Origin: Oidiodendron maius Zn
Taxonomy: Eukaryota > Ascomycota > Leotiomycetes > Myxotrichaceae
Assembly: GCA_000827325.1 (NCBI GenBank)
Contig: KN832876.1
Location: 372,001-436,000 of the forward strand
DNA length: 64,000 nt
Direction: 5' to 3'
The position numbers and the translations under genes are program-made. Under the pieces are notes generated by a model. It did no database searches and had not been told where the DNA came from. It saw nothing but the letters and a program-made list of their open reading frames with translations. How positions within the stretch are numbered: the stretch's first letter is position 1; every line of letters begins with the position of its first letter. This document shows, one piece after another, positions 1 to 11,109 of the stretch.

Positions 1-47
1 TAAGTACTCCTGCTCTGTGCAAGGTCTGCCGCTCACATATTTAACAG

Positions 48-329
48 CTGCCATGGTCAACCAGCAACGAGGACCTTGTGGAGCTATTCACCACCATTGG
101 CAAGGTTGAGCAGGCTGAAATCCAGTATGAGCCAAATGGTCGCTCTCGAGGGACTGGCGTTGTCAGATTTGACACTGCTGAAAGCGCTGATACGGCGATC
201 GAAAAGTTCTCTGGGTACCAGTACGGCGGTCGCCCCCTTGGATTGTCCTTCGTCAAGTACCAAACTCCGGGTAACATGGATGCTATGGAGACGGAGGCCA
301 CGAGTCTGACGCAGGATCAGATCATGTAA
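48..329 (+). CDS. RRM protein, Gbp2/Hrb1-like, C-terminal exon (partial)
   Basis: Last 93 codons of an RNA-binding protein whose 5' part lies outside the window. The window opens inside an intron: bases 1-47 begin with TAAGT, so the donor G is just upstream, and end in a TTAACAG acceptor. The exon then reads LPWSTSNEDLVELF, which is the RNP2 strand and helix 1 of an RRM. RNP1-like GRSRGTGVVRF follows, then YGGRPLGLSFVKY and a short acidic tail to the TAA. Closing on a third RRM with YGG is typical of the Gbp2/Hrb1 shuttling mRNA-export proteins. That assignment is family knowledge from one domain only, so a related RRM protein cannot be excluded. Confidence 0.8.
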   Translation: MPWSTSNEDLVELFTTIGKVEQAEIQYEPNGRSRGTGVVRFDTAESADTAIEKFSGYQYGGRPLGLSFVKYQTPGNMDAMETEATSLTQDQIM

Positions 330-1246
330 CTAATTGCTTGTGATTTTACCCGTATCTGTTCCTGTCTGACGACGCCTTGGCTACCCACTTCGCACTCAAC
401 TCCTCGTTTTATTGGTTAAATTTGCCTGGCTTTGCGGTTTCATCAGCTGTGTTCCTATCTCAATTCATCATAGAGAGGATATGGCGAGGACTTACTTGAT
501 TGGCGATAACTTCACGCCTACTCTCTTGCTTGTTGTGGACATCGAGCACCCATCTCATTCCATGAGAAGGATGGTTCCTTGCTCTGCCCTTTCACAAAAG
601 TTCCCTGCTTCAGATCCAAGTTTTGGCAGCATGCTTCTCTACCGAACTGGTGGACGCATGTGCCCCCTTTGCTTAACTGCGACCCCCTGTTCACAGAGTC
701 TCAATGTCATGTTTTCTTTTAGATGCAGGTAATGCGACAATCAATGCAATGCCTTTGATACTTATATTCCTAAAACTATACTGTTGATTTGTGAAGCCTG
801 GTGACTAACCCCTGAGTCCTACATTCCTTTCCCCATATGTTTCCCCACTTCCTACTGTTTGCTAGGCGTTCATAAAAGTCTTTTTCCTTGCAACCTAGGA
901 GCGAAATTTAACACCCTTTGGTTTCCTTAAGGAAAGACAATTCACTCAGTCCTTTGCACAGAACTCATGGCAGCAATTCTCGAGCTCTCTAGTCACAGGC
1001 CTTTAGCGTCATGAGTATCTACTGAATCACACACTGGATGCTCTCTCTATTCACTCCCTTCCCTGCTCGCTTGTTGGAGTGATTTTAGTATAAAATACCT
1101 ATCTATTGTCCGTCGGTCCGTGTTATCCTATTTTCTCATACGGACTCAAGACGTTGACACATACGCGAAGTGCGATCCTCCAATATCATACCCTATTAGC
1201 ACTTTATCAACATCCTATCCATTAACACTTTCTGCCAGCGTCCAGC
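330..1246. other. Intergenic region (3' UTR of RRM gene and promoter of next gene)
   Basis: About 0.9 kb without a convincing gene. It should hold the 3' UTR of the RRM gene and the promoter of the gene starting at 1247. The open frame at 412-732 lacks a credible start and any recognisable family. The only clear element is a TATA-like box at 1089-1095. Confidence 0.6.
1089..1095 (+). promoter_or_regulatory. TATA-like box
   Basis: TATAAAA lies about 150 bp upstream of the ATG at 1247. Its position suits a fungal core promoter with a 5' UTR of about 100 nt. It is a motif match only. Confidence 0.4.
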
Positions 1247-2107
1247 ATGTGTCAAGTCACACCGTTCACTTATCCCTGCTGCAATCGCATCTACGTCCTA
1301 GTCGAAAAGCTTCCAAACTGCCCCGCAGACTGGCCGAAGAGTAAATGCCCACAAGAACTTTGCATACAAGTTATCGATACCGAAACAGCTCAGGTCAAAC
1401 AAAGCTCAACGGGAATCTGCTGGAGATGTAAGTCGACAGCGGAAGGTAAGACCGGCCCTGAGAGGGAAATGATGCGACCAGAAATCGACAGAGCCGTTAT
1501 AGTCGATGGCCTAGAGGAGCTTGGTGTCGTTGACAGAAGACAACGAGCGGAAGCTGGTGGCAACTGCTGGTATTGTGGCTCTCGACACGGTTGCTCCAAG
1601 TACGGGACCAACAAGTCTGACACAGCTACAGAAGTTCCATCTCCAGATCTACAGCGGAGGAAACGAGGATCTGAAGACCCCGAAGGCCCAAAGAAGAAGC
1701 CAAAAGTGAGCAGCAGAATGCGCTCGCTTTTCGGATCGCAGTCGCTCCCCAACAGCTTGCCACAATTAGCTTTTCGTCGACCTGGCCCAACTCCCCCGGA
1801 ACTCCAGTGCCTCCCTACACCGAATATAGCACATGACGGCTTTTCTGGCCTTCACATTGATAGTCATGATTGTCTGCCGGTTATGTCAGACGGTGGAATA
1901 AGTTCCTGGCCAACTATCCCTTCATATAACGCATATACAGCTTTCTGGCAAAATTTTAACAGTACTCATGGATATAAGACTGCAACTGTGGGAGACTGTC
2001 GACAGATACAAGACATCAATCCCAAGCCAAGTAATGATCTTCATCCTCCAAGTTCAGACATAGCACTTGACCCGGGAGGATGCAGCAGACAAGACCAGGC
2101 AAGTTGA
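1247..2107 (+). CDS. Hypothetical protein with Cys motifs and a basic stretch
   Basis: A 286-aa open frame that I do not recognise beyond its style. The start MCQVTPFTYPCCNRIYV, with further Cys at CP/CPQELC, resembles the N-terminus of a class of uncharacterised ascomycete proteins that begin MCQ and carry scattered Cys/His. Two more CxxC pairs follow, in GICWRC near residue 59 and NCWYC near residue 107. They may bind a metal, but the spacing fits no named zinc finger I know. A bipartite basic run (RRKRG...KKKPK, about 136-153) looks like a nuclear localisation signal. The rest is low-complexity Ser/Pro. The ATG context (AGCATGT) is ordinary. The true 3' end is uncertain, because another clean frame runs 2130-2345 and may be a further exon. 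Confidence 0.55.
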   Translation: MCQVTPFTYPCCNRIYVLVEKLPNCPADWPKSKCPQELCIQVIDTETAQVKQSSTGICWRCKSTAEGKTGPEREMMRPEIDRAVIVDGLEELGVVDRRQRAEAGGNCWYCGSRHGCSKYGTNKSDTATEVPSPDLQRRKRGSEDPEGPKKKPKVSSRMRSLFGSQSLPNSLPQLAFRRPGPTPPELQCLPTPNIAHDGFSGLHIDSHDCLPVMSDGGISSWPTIPSYNAYTAFWQNFNSTHGYKTATVGDCRQIQDINPKPSNDLHPPSSDIALDPGGCSRQDQAS

Positions 2108-2708
2108 CCCAAAGCAGATACTGCTGTAGATTCATAATGACTGTAAGCAGTCGACCAGTGGCAGTCACTTTGAATTCGGCAATGCTGCATTATACCATAT
2201 TTTGGATGGATATGACATTGGTACTAACACAAGCAGCAAAGACTATGATCGAGATACTCAGCAAGTGGAGACAGCTGCAGAGTATCGACAAGGCAACATA
2301 GATCCTGAGCTTATCAAGGGGGATCGTGAAAGAAGCAATAAGTAACAATGAGGCCTGTGTTGCCTCAATTGATACATAGGGCGGGGGCATATATGAAAAG
2401 TTGCGGGGGTTTGGTTTCGCTTGATGCAGAATTTACTAGAAGAATACTGATCCTGGGGCATTGCACAATTTAACGCAGGAAGCGTATTAAATTGAGCCAA
2501 CTATGGCATTTCATATTCCACTTGTCTGGACTGGAATTGGCATTTATAAATCGGCGATATTTATGCTTATAGCGAAATTTACATACTTTGAGCTCTTATT
2601 CAGTGCCTTGAGAAATCATAATGTGATCAATGAATGCGATTTGTGAGTATAGCTTTGACAGTCCTCCAATTCCGGTGATCCTCTGAATGCCAGACCTGCA
2701 TGCTCCGT
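2108..2708. other. Intergenic region with a possible extra exon of the 1247 gene
   Basis: From 2130 (just after a CTGTAG acceptor-like site) to a TAA at 2343-2345, one plus-strand frame stays open for 71 codons with protein-like composition (for example FEFGNAALYHILDGYD, then DPELIKGDRERSNK). It has no ATG. I could not find a donor in the 1247 frame that joins it in phase with a normal-length intron, so it is not called as coding. The remainder to 2708 is AT-leaning and shows nothing else. Confidence 0.4.
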
Positions 2709-3248
2709 TTACGCCTTTTTAATATCACCCACTACTCCAACTCCAGTCCCGGCCCCTAGCTTCTTCTTCTTTGCCTTCTGCTTCTCTTTCGCCTTACTCC
2801 GGTTTCTCTTCTTCAGGCCAGACATACCCAGCTTGCACACTTCCGCGTATCTGACAAAAAATACTTCTAATGCTTCTGGCTGCACAACTGTGGATAGCTT
2901 GATCTTCTCTTGTCTTTCCTTCTTTGATTTTCCATCTGTCGCGCGGATCAATATGGGTATTGGCTTCGAAGGTGTCTGATCGGATTGTGAGTTTGTCGAC
3001 TCTAGAGCAGCTACAGCCGTGCCGTCACCATGAATCACTTGCCTGTATTAGTTCCTATACTGAGTCCTTGAGGAGAGACACTTACTGCGTTTCTGAGTCA
3101 AGAACACAGAGCCATGATCCTTGGTTCGCCGCTGCTCAAATAGTTCGGAAAGTCGCTGAAGGAACTGCATGTTATTAGCGTCGGGTCTGCATGATAATTG
3201 TGCCCACTATTGTAGTACCTCATCATTGCTCAGATGCTCTTTCGGCAT
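2709..3248 (-). CDS. SRP14: Signal recognition particle subunit SRP14
   Basis: Srp14 binds the Alu domain of SRP RNA and takes part in elongation arrest during co-translational targeting to the ER. Three exons on the minus strand: 3248-3219 (MPKEHLSNDE), 3164-3086 (FLQRLSELFEQRRTKDHGSV...) and 3037-2709, giving 145 aa. The introns are about 54 and 48 nt; the first has a CTAATAAC branch site and ATGCAG acceptor. Joining exons 2 and 3 gives QKRM, the family-conserved end of strand 2, and exon 3 carries LSTVVQPEALEVFFVRYAEV, the Srp14 signature. The tail is Lys-rich (KAKEKQKAKKKK), as in fungal Srp14, and suits RNA contact. The gene diverges from SGD1 with about 200 bp between start codons. Confidence 0.92.
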
Positions 3249-3449
3249 CTCTGCGACGCTTCAACGAGACAACAACCTGATGAGGCGCACAAGATGTGAG
3301 AAGCATTTGTAAGTTTTTGAGATGTGGGGTGTTGATGTAGTACCCCACGTCTAACAATTTAGGCGAATTTGACGAGGCTGGCAGGAAGGCTAAAATATTT
3401 TTATGGCTGAGGGATTTTTGGCTGAGACAACTAACGAACAGAATGAACA

Positions 3450-6051
3450 ATGCGGCCTAGCCAGAGCAACTTGAAGCTTCCAGCAAAACTAATAGACGAG
3501 TTGGGAGGGCATGGTGAGTTTCATGTTATCCAATAGTTTTGTCTGGCTAATATCCATAGATGCCACCTCTAGAAGCTCAAGCCGCCGAACTCCTGTCAAG
3601 ACGAGAAAGGAGAAGAGAAAAGAAGAGAGGCAGCAGAACAAAGCTTTGAGGAGTGGGCTTCCCCCACAGAAGCGACTGAAATCACAGCATGCCTATGATC
3701 CGGGAGAAGTCCCAGAAGCGCCACTTGGCTGGCCCATCCGGCGACAGAGACCTGTACAAGATGACACGAGCAGTTCACGTCAAAACCCGAAATCGATCAT
3801 TAAGCAGAAAAAAGAAGATTCTTTTCATGCTAAAAACGACACCTCAATTTCCCCACCAGTTAAAATGTCGAGATCTGTTCGAGACAAATTAGCTGAGGAC
3901 GACGAGGAGATTGCGACTTTGGAACGTAAATTAGGTCTCAAGGGTAAGAAGGGATTGCCAAAATCTTTCAGAGACGATGGCCTTGACGCACTCTTGGGCG
4001 ATATGTTGGAGCATGAAGATTCAGATACTCAGCACGCAAAGAAGAGAAAGGCTGAAGGCGACGAGTGGCTGAAGCAAAAGCGACAACAAGCAAGACTGTC
4101 AAGGCATAAGGATGTCGACACCGATGAGGATAGCGATAGTGAGTCCACCGCTGATGGTCCGGAGGAAGATGAAGAATATAAGATGGTTATGGACGACCCT
4201 GGCGATGTATCTGAAGAGGAGCTAAGCTCTGAGGCAAATGAGCGGGATCTCGATGCCGAAGATGATTTTGAGGGTTTCGATTCTGATGGAGAAGTTTCGA
4301 AAATAGATACACCTCCACCACGGATCCGAGAAAATCCATATATTGCACCTTCTACTGGACATTGTATGGCTTCCGGAAAGTACACCCCACCAGGGCTGAG
4401 GAAACAGTCTTCTGACTCAGAAATATTAAGCCGTCTGCGACGACAGATACAAGGTTTGGTGAACAGGTTGACTGAATCCAACATGATAACCATCCTTAGC
4501 GAGATTGAGGGGCTCTACCGTGAGCATCCTCGCCATGATGTTACATCTACCCTTGTGGAGACTCTCTTGACCTCTGTCTGCGAACCTACGGCTCTACCTG
4601 ATACCCTCATCATACTTCCAGCTGGATTCATCGCAGCGATCTATAAGATTATTGGCACGGATTTTGGGGCGCAAGTGATTCAGAGGATAGTTGAACGCTT
4701 TGACGAACATTATCAACGTGCGACCGATATCAGCCTGCAAAGCACTTCTGATACCACGAAAGAAACGTCAAACTTGATCATGTTGCTATCCGAAATGTTC
4801 AATTTCCAAGTAGTCGGGAGCAATTTGATGTATGACTATATCAGGATCCTGTTGGAGAAGTTATCAGAGCTGAATGCTGAACTACTCTTGAAGATAATTC
4901 GCACTTCTGGTCCGCAGCTGCGCCAGGATGATCCTTCTGCACTTAAAGACATCGTCACATGTCTCCGCCCTGGTATTGCAGCGGTTGGAGAGGAAAATAT
5001 ATCAGTGCGGACGAAGTTCATGATTGAGACTATCAATGACCTTAAAAACCATAGGATGAAAGCCGGCAGTGTTGCATCAGCTGTTACATCTGAGCATATT
5101 GTTCGTATGAAGAAGTTACTTGGAACGTTGAACACACGAAATATCAAAGGATCTGAGCCAATGCGCATCGGGCTCAAAGATATACAAGACTCTGATAAAA
5201 AGGGAAAGTGGTGGCTGGTTGGTGCGAGCTGGAGAGGGCCGGGTGATCAAGGGGAAGACGACTCTACCCTACCGATCCATTCACCAAGTGATCGTCCTTC
5301 TCTTGAAGACCTGGGAACAGTTGACCTTTCTCAATTGGCTCGAGAGCAACGCATGAACACCGAAGTTCGGCGTGCCATATTTGTCGCTATAATGTCCGCA
5401 ACGGACTATCAAGATGCCTGTATGCGAATTATGAAGCTTCAGCTTAAGAAGAAGCAGGAATTCGAAATTCCTAAAGTCTTGATCCACTGTGCTGGTGCCG
5501 AAAAAAGCTATAATCCTTATTATACACTTATAGCGAAGAGGCTTTGCGGAGATATGAAGCTTAAGAAGTCTTTTCAATTTGGTTTATGGGAGATCTTTAA
5601 GAAGATGGGCGAGTCTACTGACATAGATGAAGCTGAAGAGGACTATAACGACGAAGACTTACTGGATACGAGACAAATCGTCAACCTAGCAAAGATGTTT
5701 GGGTCATTAATAGTCGAGGGCGGACTAGGACTTGGAGCTCTCAAGAATCTTAACCTAAGTTATCTTCAACCAAAGACTAAGACTTTCGTTGAGGTCCTTT
5801 TTATCACGATTTTGCTCCAATCTCAGAAACAGATAGAGGCCAAAAGAGACGAACAGATGGTGATCAACATCTTCCTGAAGCTTAAGGACACTCCGCAGCT
5901 CGTGCCTGCTGTGCAATACTTCTTAAAAAGAGTTGTGAGTAAAACCGATATAGCGGGAGGCGAGGAACAGATGGCTACTGTAAAATGGGCTTGTAAGGTA
6001 GCTGAGCGCGTTCTTCAGGATTTGGTAGCTATTAATGCTAGTGATGAATAA
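3450..6051 (+). CDS. SGD1: Nucleolar MIF4G/MA3 protein Sgd1/NOM1
   Basis: Sgd1 (human NOM1) is an essential nucleolar factor for 18S rRNA maturation. Exons 3450-3513 and 3560-6051 give 851 aa. The short first exon (MRPSQSNLKLPAKLIDELGG) is needed: the frame continues upstream of 3560 into a spurious ATG at 3511, but GTGAGT at 3514 and the CATAG acceptor at 3559 join H to D in phase. Order of parts: basic N-terminus (KTRKEKRKEERQQ), an acidic low-complexity stretch around 190-290 as in nucleolar proteins, a MIF4G domain about 305-545 (beginning near LSRLRRQIQGLVNRL), and an MA3 domain about 620-750 (EVRRAIFVAIMSATDYQDAC). Length and domain order match the family. Confidence 0.93.
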
Positions 6052-6194
6052 TTGTAATTAGACATAGGCCTGTACCTAAGAGAGCTTTAGCTGTAAATAA
6101 TACGGCCTGTGATAGACTCCCTAGTCTTGCACTGTAAACGGTTCATTGACCTTCTGTCGTAGGTCGTCGGTTAAACACGGGTCACTGTTGATGT

Positions 6195-6200
6195 CACGTG
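6195..6200. promoter_or_regulatory. CACGTG E-box upstream of LPD1
   Basis: The palindrome TCACGTGA (core 6195-6200) lies about 100 bp before the LPD1 ATG. The core matches bHLH sites (Cbf1/SREBP/USF class). No factor can be assigned from sequence. Confidence 0.35.
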
Positions 6201-6295
6201 ATAATCGGGACTTTCGCCCGGTCAAATTGCGTTGACGAAAACATGCTGCTGATATTAAGACTCCTGCTTCAGCAACATCCGCATCCCCGTTCGCA

Positions 6296-8045
6296 ATGTT
6301 CCGAAGTTTAGTTGTACCTAGAGCGGCCGCACGGTCAGCTTTCAAGCAAAATTCGTATGTTTCGCCCCAATTGCTCTTTACCTGGTGGTTCCACAAGCTT
6401 ACCGTGCTATCCAGTCTACCCAAAGTAGTTACCCCTTCAGCAATTGCAAGATTATCAAAGAGATCCTACGCTACTGAAGCTGGTTAGTTGAGTCTATCTG
6501 ATGAGCTTAATGGGACGTAACTAACTTGATATAGAGGAGAAGGATTTGGTCATCATCGGAGGTGGTGTAGCAGGTTACGTTGCTGCCATCAAGGCTGCAC
6601 AGGAAGGCTTGAAGGTGCGGCCAGGACGTAATACAGATTTCTCTGAGTCGTATCTAACGATTTTGATAAGGTTACCTGCATCGAGAAACGCGGCACGCTC
6701 GGCGGAACGTGTTTGAATGTTGGCTGCATCCCTTCTAAAGCTCTCCTCAACAACTCCCATCTTTACCACCAGATCCTTCACGACACAAAGAATCGGGGTA
6801 TTGAAGTCGGTGATGTCAAGCTAAACTTGGCGCAGTTAATGAAATCAAAAGACACTGCTGTTACCGGCTTGACGAAGGGCGTCGAGTTCTTGTTTAAGAA
6901 GAATAATGTGGAGTACATAAAGGGCGAGGCGTCGTTTGCCAGTGAGCACGAGATTCAGGTGAACCTCAACGAGGGTGGCGAGAGAACAGTGGCAGGGAAG
7001 AACATCATTATTGCTACGGGAAGTGAGGCCACACCTTTTCCTGGACTCGAGGTTGACGAGAAGCGAATCATCACCAGCACCGGAGCTCTTGCGTTAGAAA
7101 AGATCCCGGAGTCAATGGTTGTCGTTGGCGGCGGTATCATCGGACTTGAAATGGGCTCCGTATGGTCGAGGCTCGGCACCAAAGTCACTGTCGTTGAGTT
7201 TTTAGGACAAATAGGAGGCCCCGGGATGGATACCGAGGTCTCAAAAGCCGCGCAGAAGGTCCTCAAGAAGCAAGGAATCGACTTCAAGCTGAGTACTAAG
7301 GTCCTTGGTGGTGATACCAGCGGTGACAAGATCAAGCTGGATGTCGAGGCTGCGAAAGGGGGGAAGAAGGAGACGGTAAGCATATCAAGAGTGGTTAGAG
7401 AATCTGGCGTGCTGACGTTTGTTAAAGCTCGATGCAGATGTCGTCCTTGTCGCCATCGGACGTCGGCCATACACTGCTGGGCTTGGATTAGAGAAGATTG
7501 GCCTGGATACAGATGAGAGGGGCCGTTTGGTTATCGACTCTGAGTATCGCACCAAACTCCCACACATCCGTGTTATTGGGGACTGCACATTCGGGCCTAT
7601 GCTTGCTCATAAGGCGGAAGAGGAAGCTGTTGCAGCAGTTGAATACATTAAGAAGGGGTACGGACATGTCAACTACGGCGCTATCCCATCTGTCATGTAC
7701 ACTCATCCAGAAGTTGCCTGGGTTGGCCAGAATGAGCAAGAAGTCAAGGCGTCAGGCGTCAAGTATAAGATTGGCTCATTCCCGTTCAGCGCAAACTCCA
7801 GAGCGAAGACGAATCTCGATACCGAAGGCTTTGTCAAAATCATTACAGACGCTGAGACGGATAGAATTCTTGGTGTTCACATCATTGGGCCAGGTGCGGG
7901 TGAGATGATTGCAGAGGGTACCCTTGCGATCGAATACGGAGCATCGAGTGAGGATATTGGACGAACAAGCCACGCCCACCCAACGCTATCCGAAGCCTTC
8001 AAGGAAGCCGCCATGAGTTGTTATTCTAGTGCAATTCACTTCTAA
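6296..8045 (+). CDS. LPD1: Dihydrolipoamide dehydrogenase, mitochondrial (E3)
   Basis: FAD enzyme that reoxidises dihydrolipoyl groups with NAD+ in pyruvate and 2-oxoglutarate dehydrogenases and the glycine cleavage system, in the mitochondrial matrix. Four exons: 6296-6482, 6535-6614, 6671-7375 and 7428-8045, total 529 aa, all in phase. The N-terminus ([16 protein letters not shown]...KRSYATEA) is a basic, acid-free presequence. The FAD Rossmann motif is VIIGGGVAG near residues 68-76. The redox disulfide is C103/C108 in [12 protein letters not shown], the NAD fold has [13 protein letters not shown], and the C-terminal dimer/catalytic motif is [10 protein letters not shown]. Family length is normal. 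KGD2, the E2 of one of its complexes, lies at the other end of this window. Confidence 0.96.
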
Positions 8046-8523
8046 ATCAGCACATGAGGCTAAAACTCCAAGCTGGCTGGGTTGAGCATAATTTGTTTCG
8101 GTGCCTTTGATGCTAGAGCATCTAATCCCCGTGTAAGATAACTACATAAATATGAAAATAAGACAATTAGAGAGTGACTGGTCTATACTTCCTACGCATA
8201 CGTTAAGAATACAAGCTTTTCGTTTCCATATAGCCTCAAAAATGCTGCACTTGCAGGTAATATCCCTCTGTATTATCCACGCAATTCAAAGAGAGAAAGA
8301 CGTCTACTGAATGGCTTGTCTCTGGTAGCTGACTGCGCAAAGCGCCGGGCTCAAAACCGCGGAGACATTGTAAGACTTCGCTAGAAGCACTGAAAAGGGC
8401 CAATATGTCGCGACGCTAGGCCCGATAGGTGTGGCGGGGATAGGGTACCTGACAAGTACCTCGCATACTTCAACCTCCATCCTCTCCCACCTTCTCCCCT
8501 CTCATTCTCAACTAACCACCACC
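8046..8523. other. Intergenic region between LPD1 and the desaturase
   Basis: The 3' UTR of LPD1 is followed by the promoter and leader of the desaturase. The last 70 bases before the ATG are C/T-rich (CATCCTCTCCCACCTTCTCC), as in many mould leaders. I see no gene or repeat. Confidence 0.5.
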
Positions 8524-10256
8524 ATGTCGAGCGGCAAAAAGGCAGCCAGGCCAGTGGCCCTGCTGTCAAGGCGCCAGATCGAAGGCTTAATCGCTGAAGG
8601 GAAAACTATCATCATTATCGATCAACAGGTGCTGAAGGTGGATGCTTGGTTAAGCTATCATCCAGGTGGTGAAAAAGCTATTTTGCACATGGTCGGGAGA
8701 GATGCTACAGACGAAGTAAATGCGTAGGACTATTCTCGGGCTTGGAAGTTAAATATCTACTAAATGCACTCCATAGCCTCCATGCTCCCGAAACTCGAAA
8801 GTCTATGCAAAGATATCGAATCGGTCGGATAGACAGTCGTTGGAAGAACTTCGTTCCCCCCATTCAGGGTGGAAAGTTTCGGCAATACGTTGAAGGCACA
8901 TCTGACTCGGATGGAGAGGACGAAGATGTGGACGTAAGCCCAGAGTCTGGGAGTTCAAGGGCGCCCTCTCCCGTTTTTGATACGAAAGATTCGAATATCC
9001 ATCATCGAGGCCGTGCCAAAAGCCCCCCTTCCTCGTCGGCTTCCTCGGTTTCTCATGCGTCGGACCTAGATGATGGCATGTCTTATTTAGACGCTCAAAC
9101 CAAAGAGCAAATCGATCTGGACATCTCGAAATACCCTTCCCTCGACTTGATCACGCAGGACGAAATTATTCGGAAATATCGCGAATTGGATGAACGTCTC
9201 CGAGCAGAGGGGTTGTACGACTGCAACTATTCCGCCTACGCTATTGAAACATGCCGATACCTGTTGCTGTTCTCCATGATGTTGATATTCTTGAACTTAC
9301 GCTGGTATGGCACAAGCGGCATGTTCCTAGGATGTCTTTGGCATCAGCTTGTATTCACAGTACACGATGCGGGCCACATGGGTATTACCCATAATTTCAC
9401 TGCTGATACAGTAATCGGTATCCTTATTGCGGACTTTATTGGAGGTCTCTCGGTGTGCTGGTGGAAGAGAAACCATAACGTCCACCATATCGTCACGAAT
9501 TCGCCGGAACACGATCCGGATATCGAGCATATGCCATTCTTTGCCGTCTCGCATCGATTCTTCAAGTCTCTCAAGTCATCTTTTTATGATCGGCTCATGC
9601 CTTACGACTCATTTGCAAAATTCACACTCGCATACCAGGCGCAATTATACTATCCCTTGATGTTTTTGGGGCGGTTTAACCTCTATGTCTTGTCGTGGGA
9701 GCATCTGATCCGGGGGCTGGGGCCTAAGAAAGGTCCGGCATGGTGGCATCGTTGGATGGAGATAGCGGGTCAAGTTTTCTTTTGGTACTGGTTTGGCTAC
9801 CTCATCGTGTATAAGACCATCCCCACCGCATCTGGTCGCTTTGCCTTTGTCATGATCAGTCATCTGGTGACAATGCCTTTACACGCTCAAATAACTCTCT
9901 CACATTTTTCAATGAGCACTTCAGAGCTGGGTCCTCATGAATCATTCCCGCAGAAGATGCTGAGGACGACGATGGATATTGACTGTCCAGAGTGGCTTGA
10001 TTTCTTCCACGGTGGACTCCAGTTCCAAGCAATCCACCACCTCTTTCCAAGAATGCCTAGACATAACCTTCGGCGGACGCAGAAGTTTGTCCAAGACTTC
10101 TGCAATGATGTCGGAATCCCATATGCATTATACGGGTTTGTGGACGGCAACAAAGAAGTTATTGGCCGCCTTGCAGAGGTGTCTAGGCAGGGAGCAATAC
10201 TGGCGAAATGCCAGATGGCAATTGCTGAGAGGGGTGATATTCTTCATGGCCACTGA
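8524..10256 (+). CDS. Delta-8 sphingolipid (cytochrome b5-fusion) desaturase
   Basis: Front-end desaturase that in moulds inserts the delta-8 double bond of the sphingoid base used for glucosylceramide, at the ER membrane. Exons 8524-8723 and 8777-10256 give 559 aa; splicing joins DEVNA to LHAPETRKS in phase. The cytochrome b5 domain is at the N-terminus with the heme ligand in YHPGGEKA (H46). Three histidine boxes follow: HDAGH (263-267), HNVHH (300-304), and QAIHH with Q484/H487/H488, where Q replaces the first H as in front-end desaturases. Hydrophobic segments flank the boxes (LLLFSMMLIFLNLRWYG). Residues about 95-160 form a low-complexity Ser/Asp insert between the b5 and desaturase parts. 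Substrate (sphingoid base rather than fatty acid) is inferred from family resemblance. Confidence 0.88.
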
Positions 10257-11109
10257 AGGTCATCCCAAGATTGCACAAATGCTAGACAAACACATGTTTG
10301 CTTTGTCTGCGGGCCCTGGCCCACCAATGTCAAACTACTAAAGTCCAGCAACTGAAGAATCCGTTCTATCTAGAATCAGCTGGCCGCTGTCCAATGTCCA
10401 TATACAAGTCTTTCCCCTTCCCACATAGCAAGACACCTGAAGATTAATTTTTTCGTAACGGGTTGGGGATACGCAGTTATTAAGGGCCTGGCGTTGTTGG
10501 TGCTGTTTTGATCAGTGGTGCAGAAGGCATCAATATGCAATATGATATAGAGTGAATGATGTAGAAGATAATGGAAGCAGTGATAATTAGGAACATGAGA
10601 GGCTTAATGGTACTGAGCATGGCTATCCTCTTCCAACAGTCCAGTGAACGGTATGCATGTAAGCCGGCTGCAACGAGCTTGACCAGTCACGTGATTGGGA
10701 GACCGTAATCACGTGGCGTCCCCCAATGACGGGAACGCCAAACTTGTGGACCTGACGCTCGCCTTCTAGAGAACTTTAGTCTATCCGTCCGCATTTCGCC
10801 TCCTTGATCTAGACTTCCCGCGTTTGCAATTCTATATCTGTGGGCGTTTCCACTCTAGACTCATTCTCTTCAGCATCACCATTCATCTTGCGGTGTTTTG
10901 TCGTTGCACCATTTGCATGCTGCTACGCTCGAGCTCTACTAGGTGTTTCTTTTGGTCTTAGTGCCAGCAATGACATAACAGAGAGAATGCTACACGAATC
11001 CTGAGGCCGATCTAAGCTCCTCTAGCAACGCCCAAACTCGGCCTCACTTTTCATTTAGTTCAGTCTGGGTCTGATATAGCATGCGTATAAAGGGCGTTAG
11101 CCACTCACG
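10257..11109. other. Intergenic region: desaturase 3' side and VAC14 promoter
   Basis: About 0.85 kb with no supported gene. It contains a pair of CACGTG boxes at 10688-10715. The VAC14 leader before 11110 is C/T-rich. Nothing else stands out. Confidence 0.5.
10688..10715. promoter_or_regulatory. Paired CACGTG boxes, 22 bp apart
   Basis: CACGTG occurs at 10688-10693 and again at 10710-10715. Both sit in TCACGTG context, and the repeat distance is 22 bp, close to two helical turns, so bound dimers would face the same side. They lie about 400 bp upstream of the VAC14 start. The factor and the target gene are inferred only. Confidence 0.4.
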
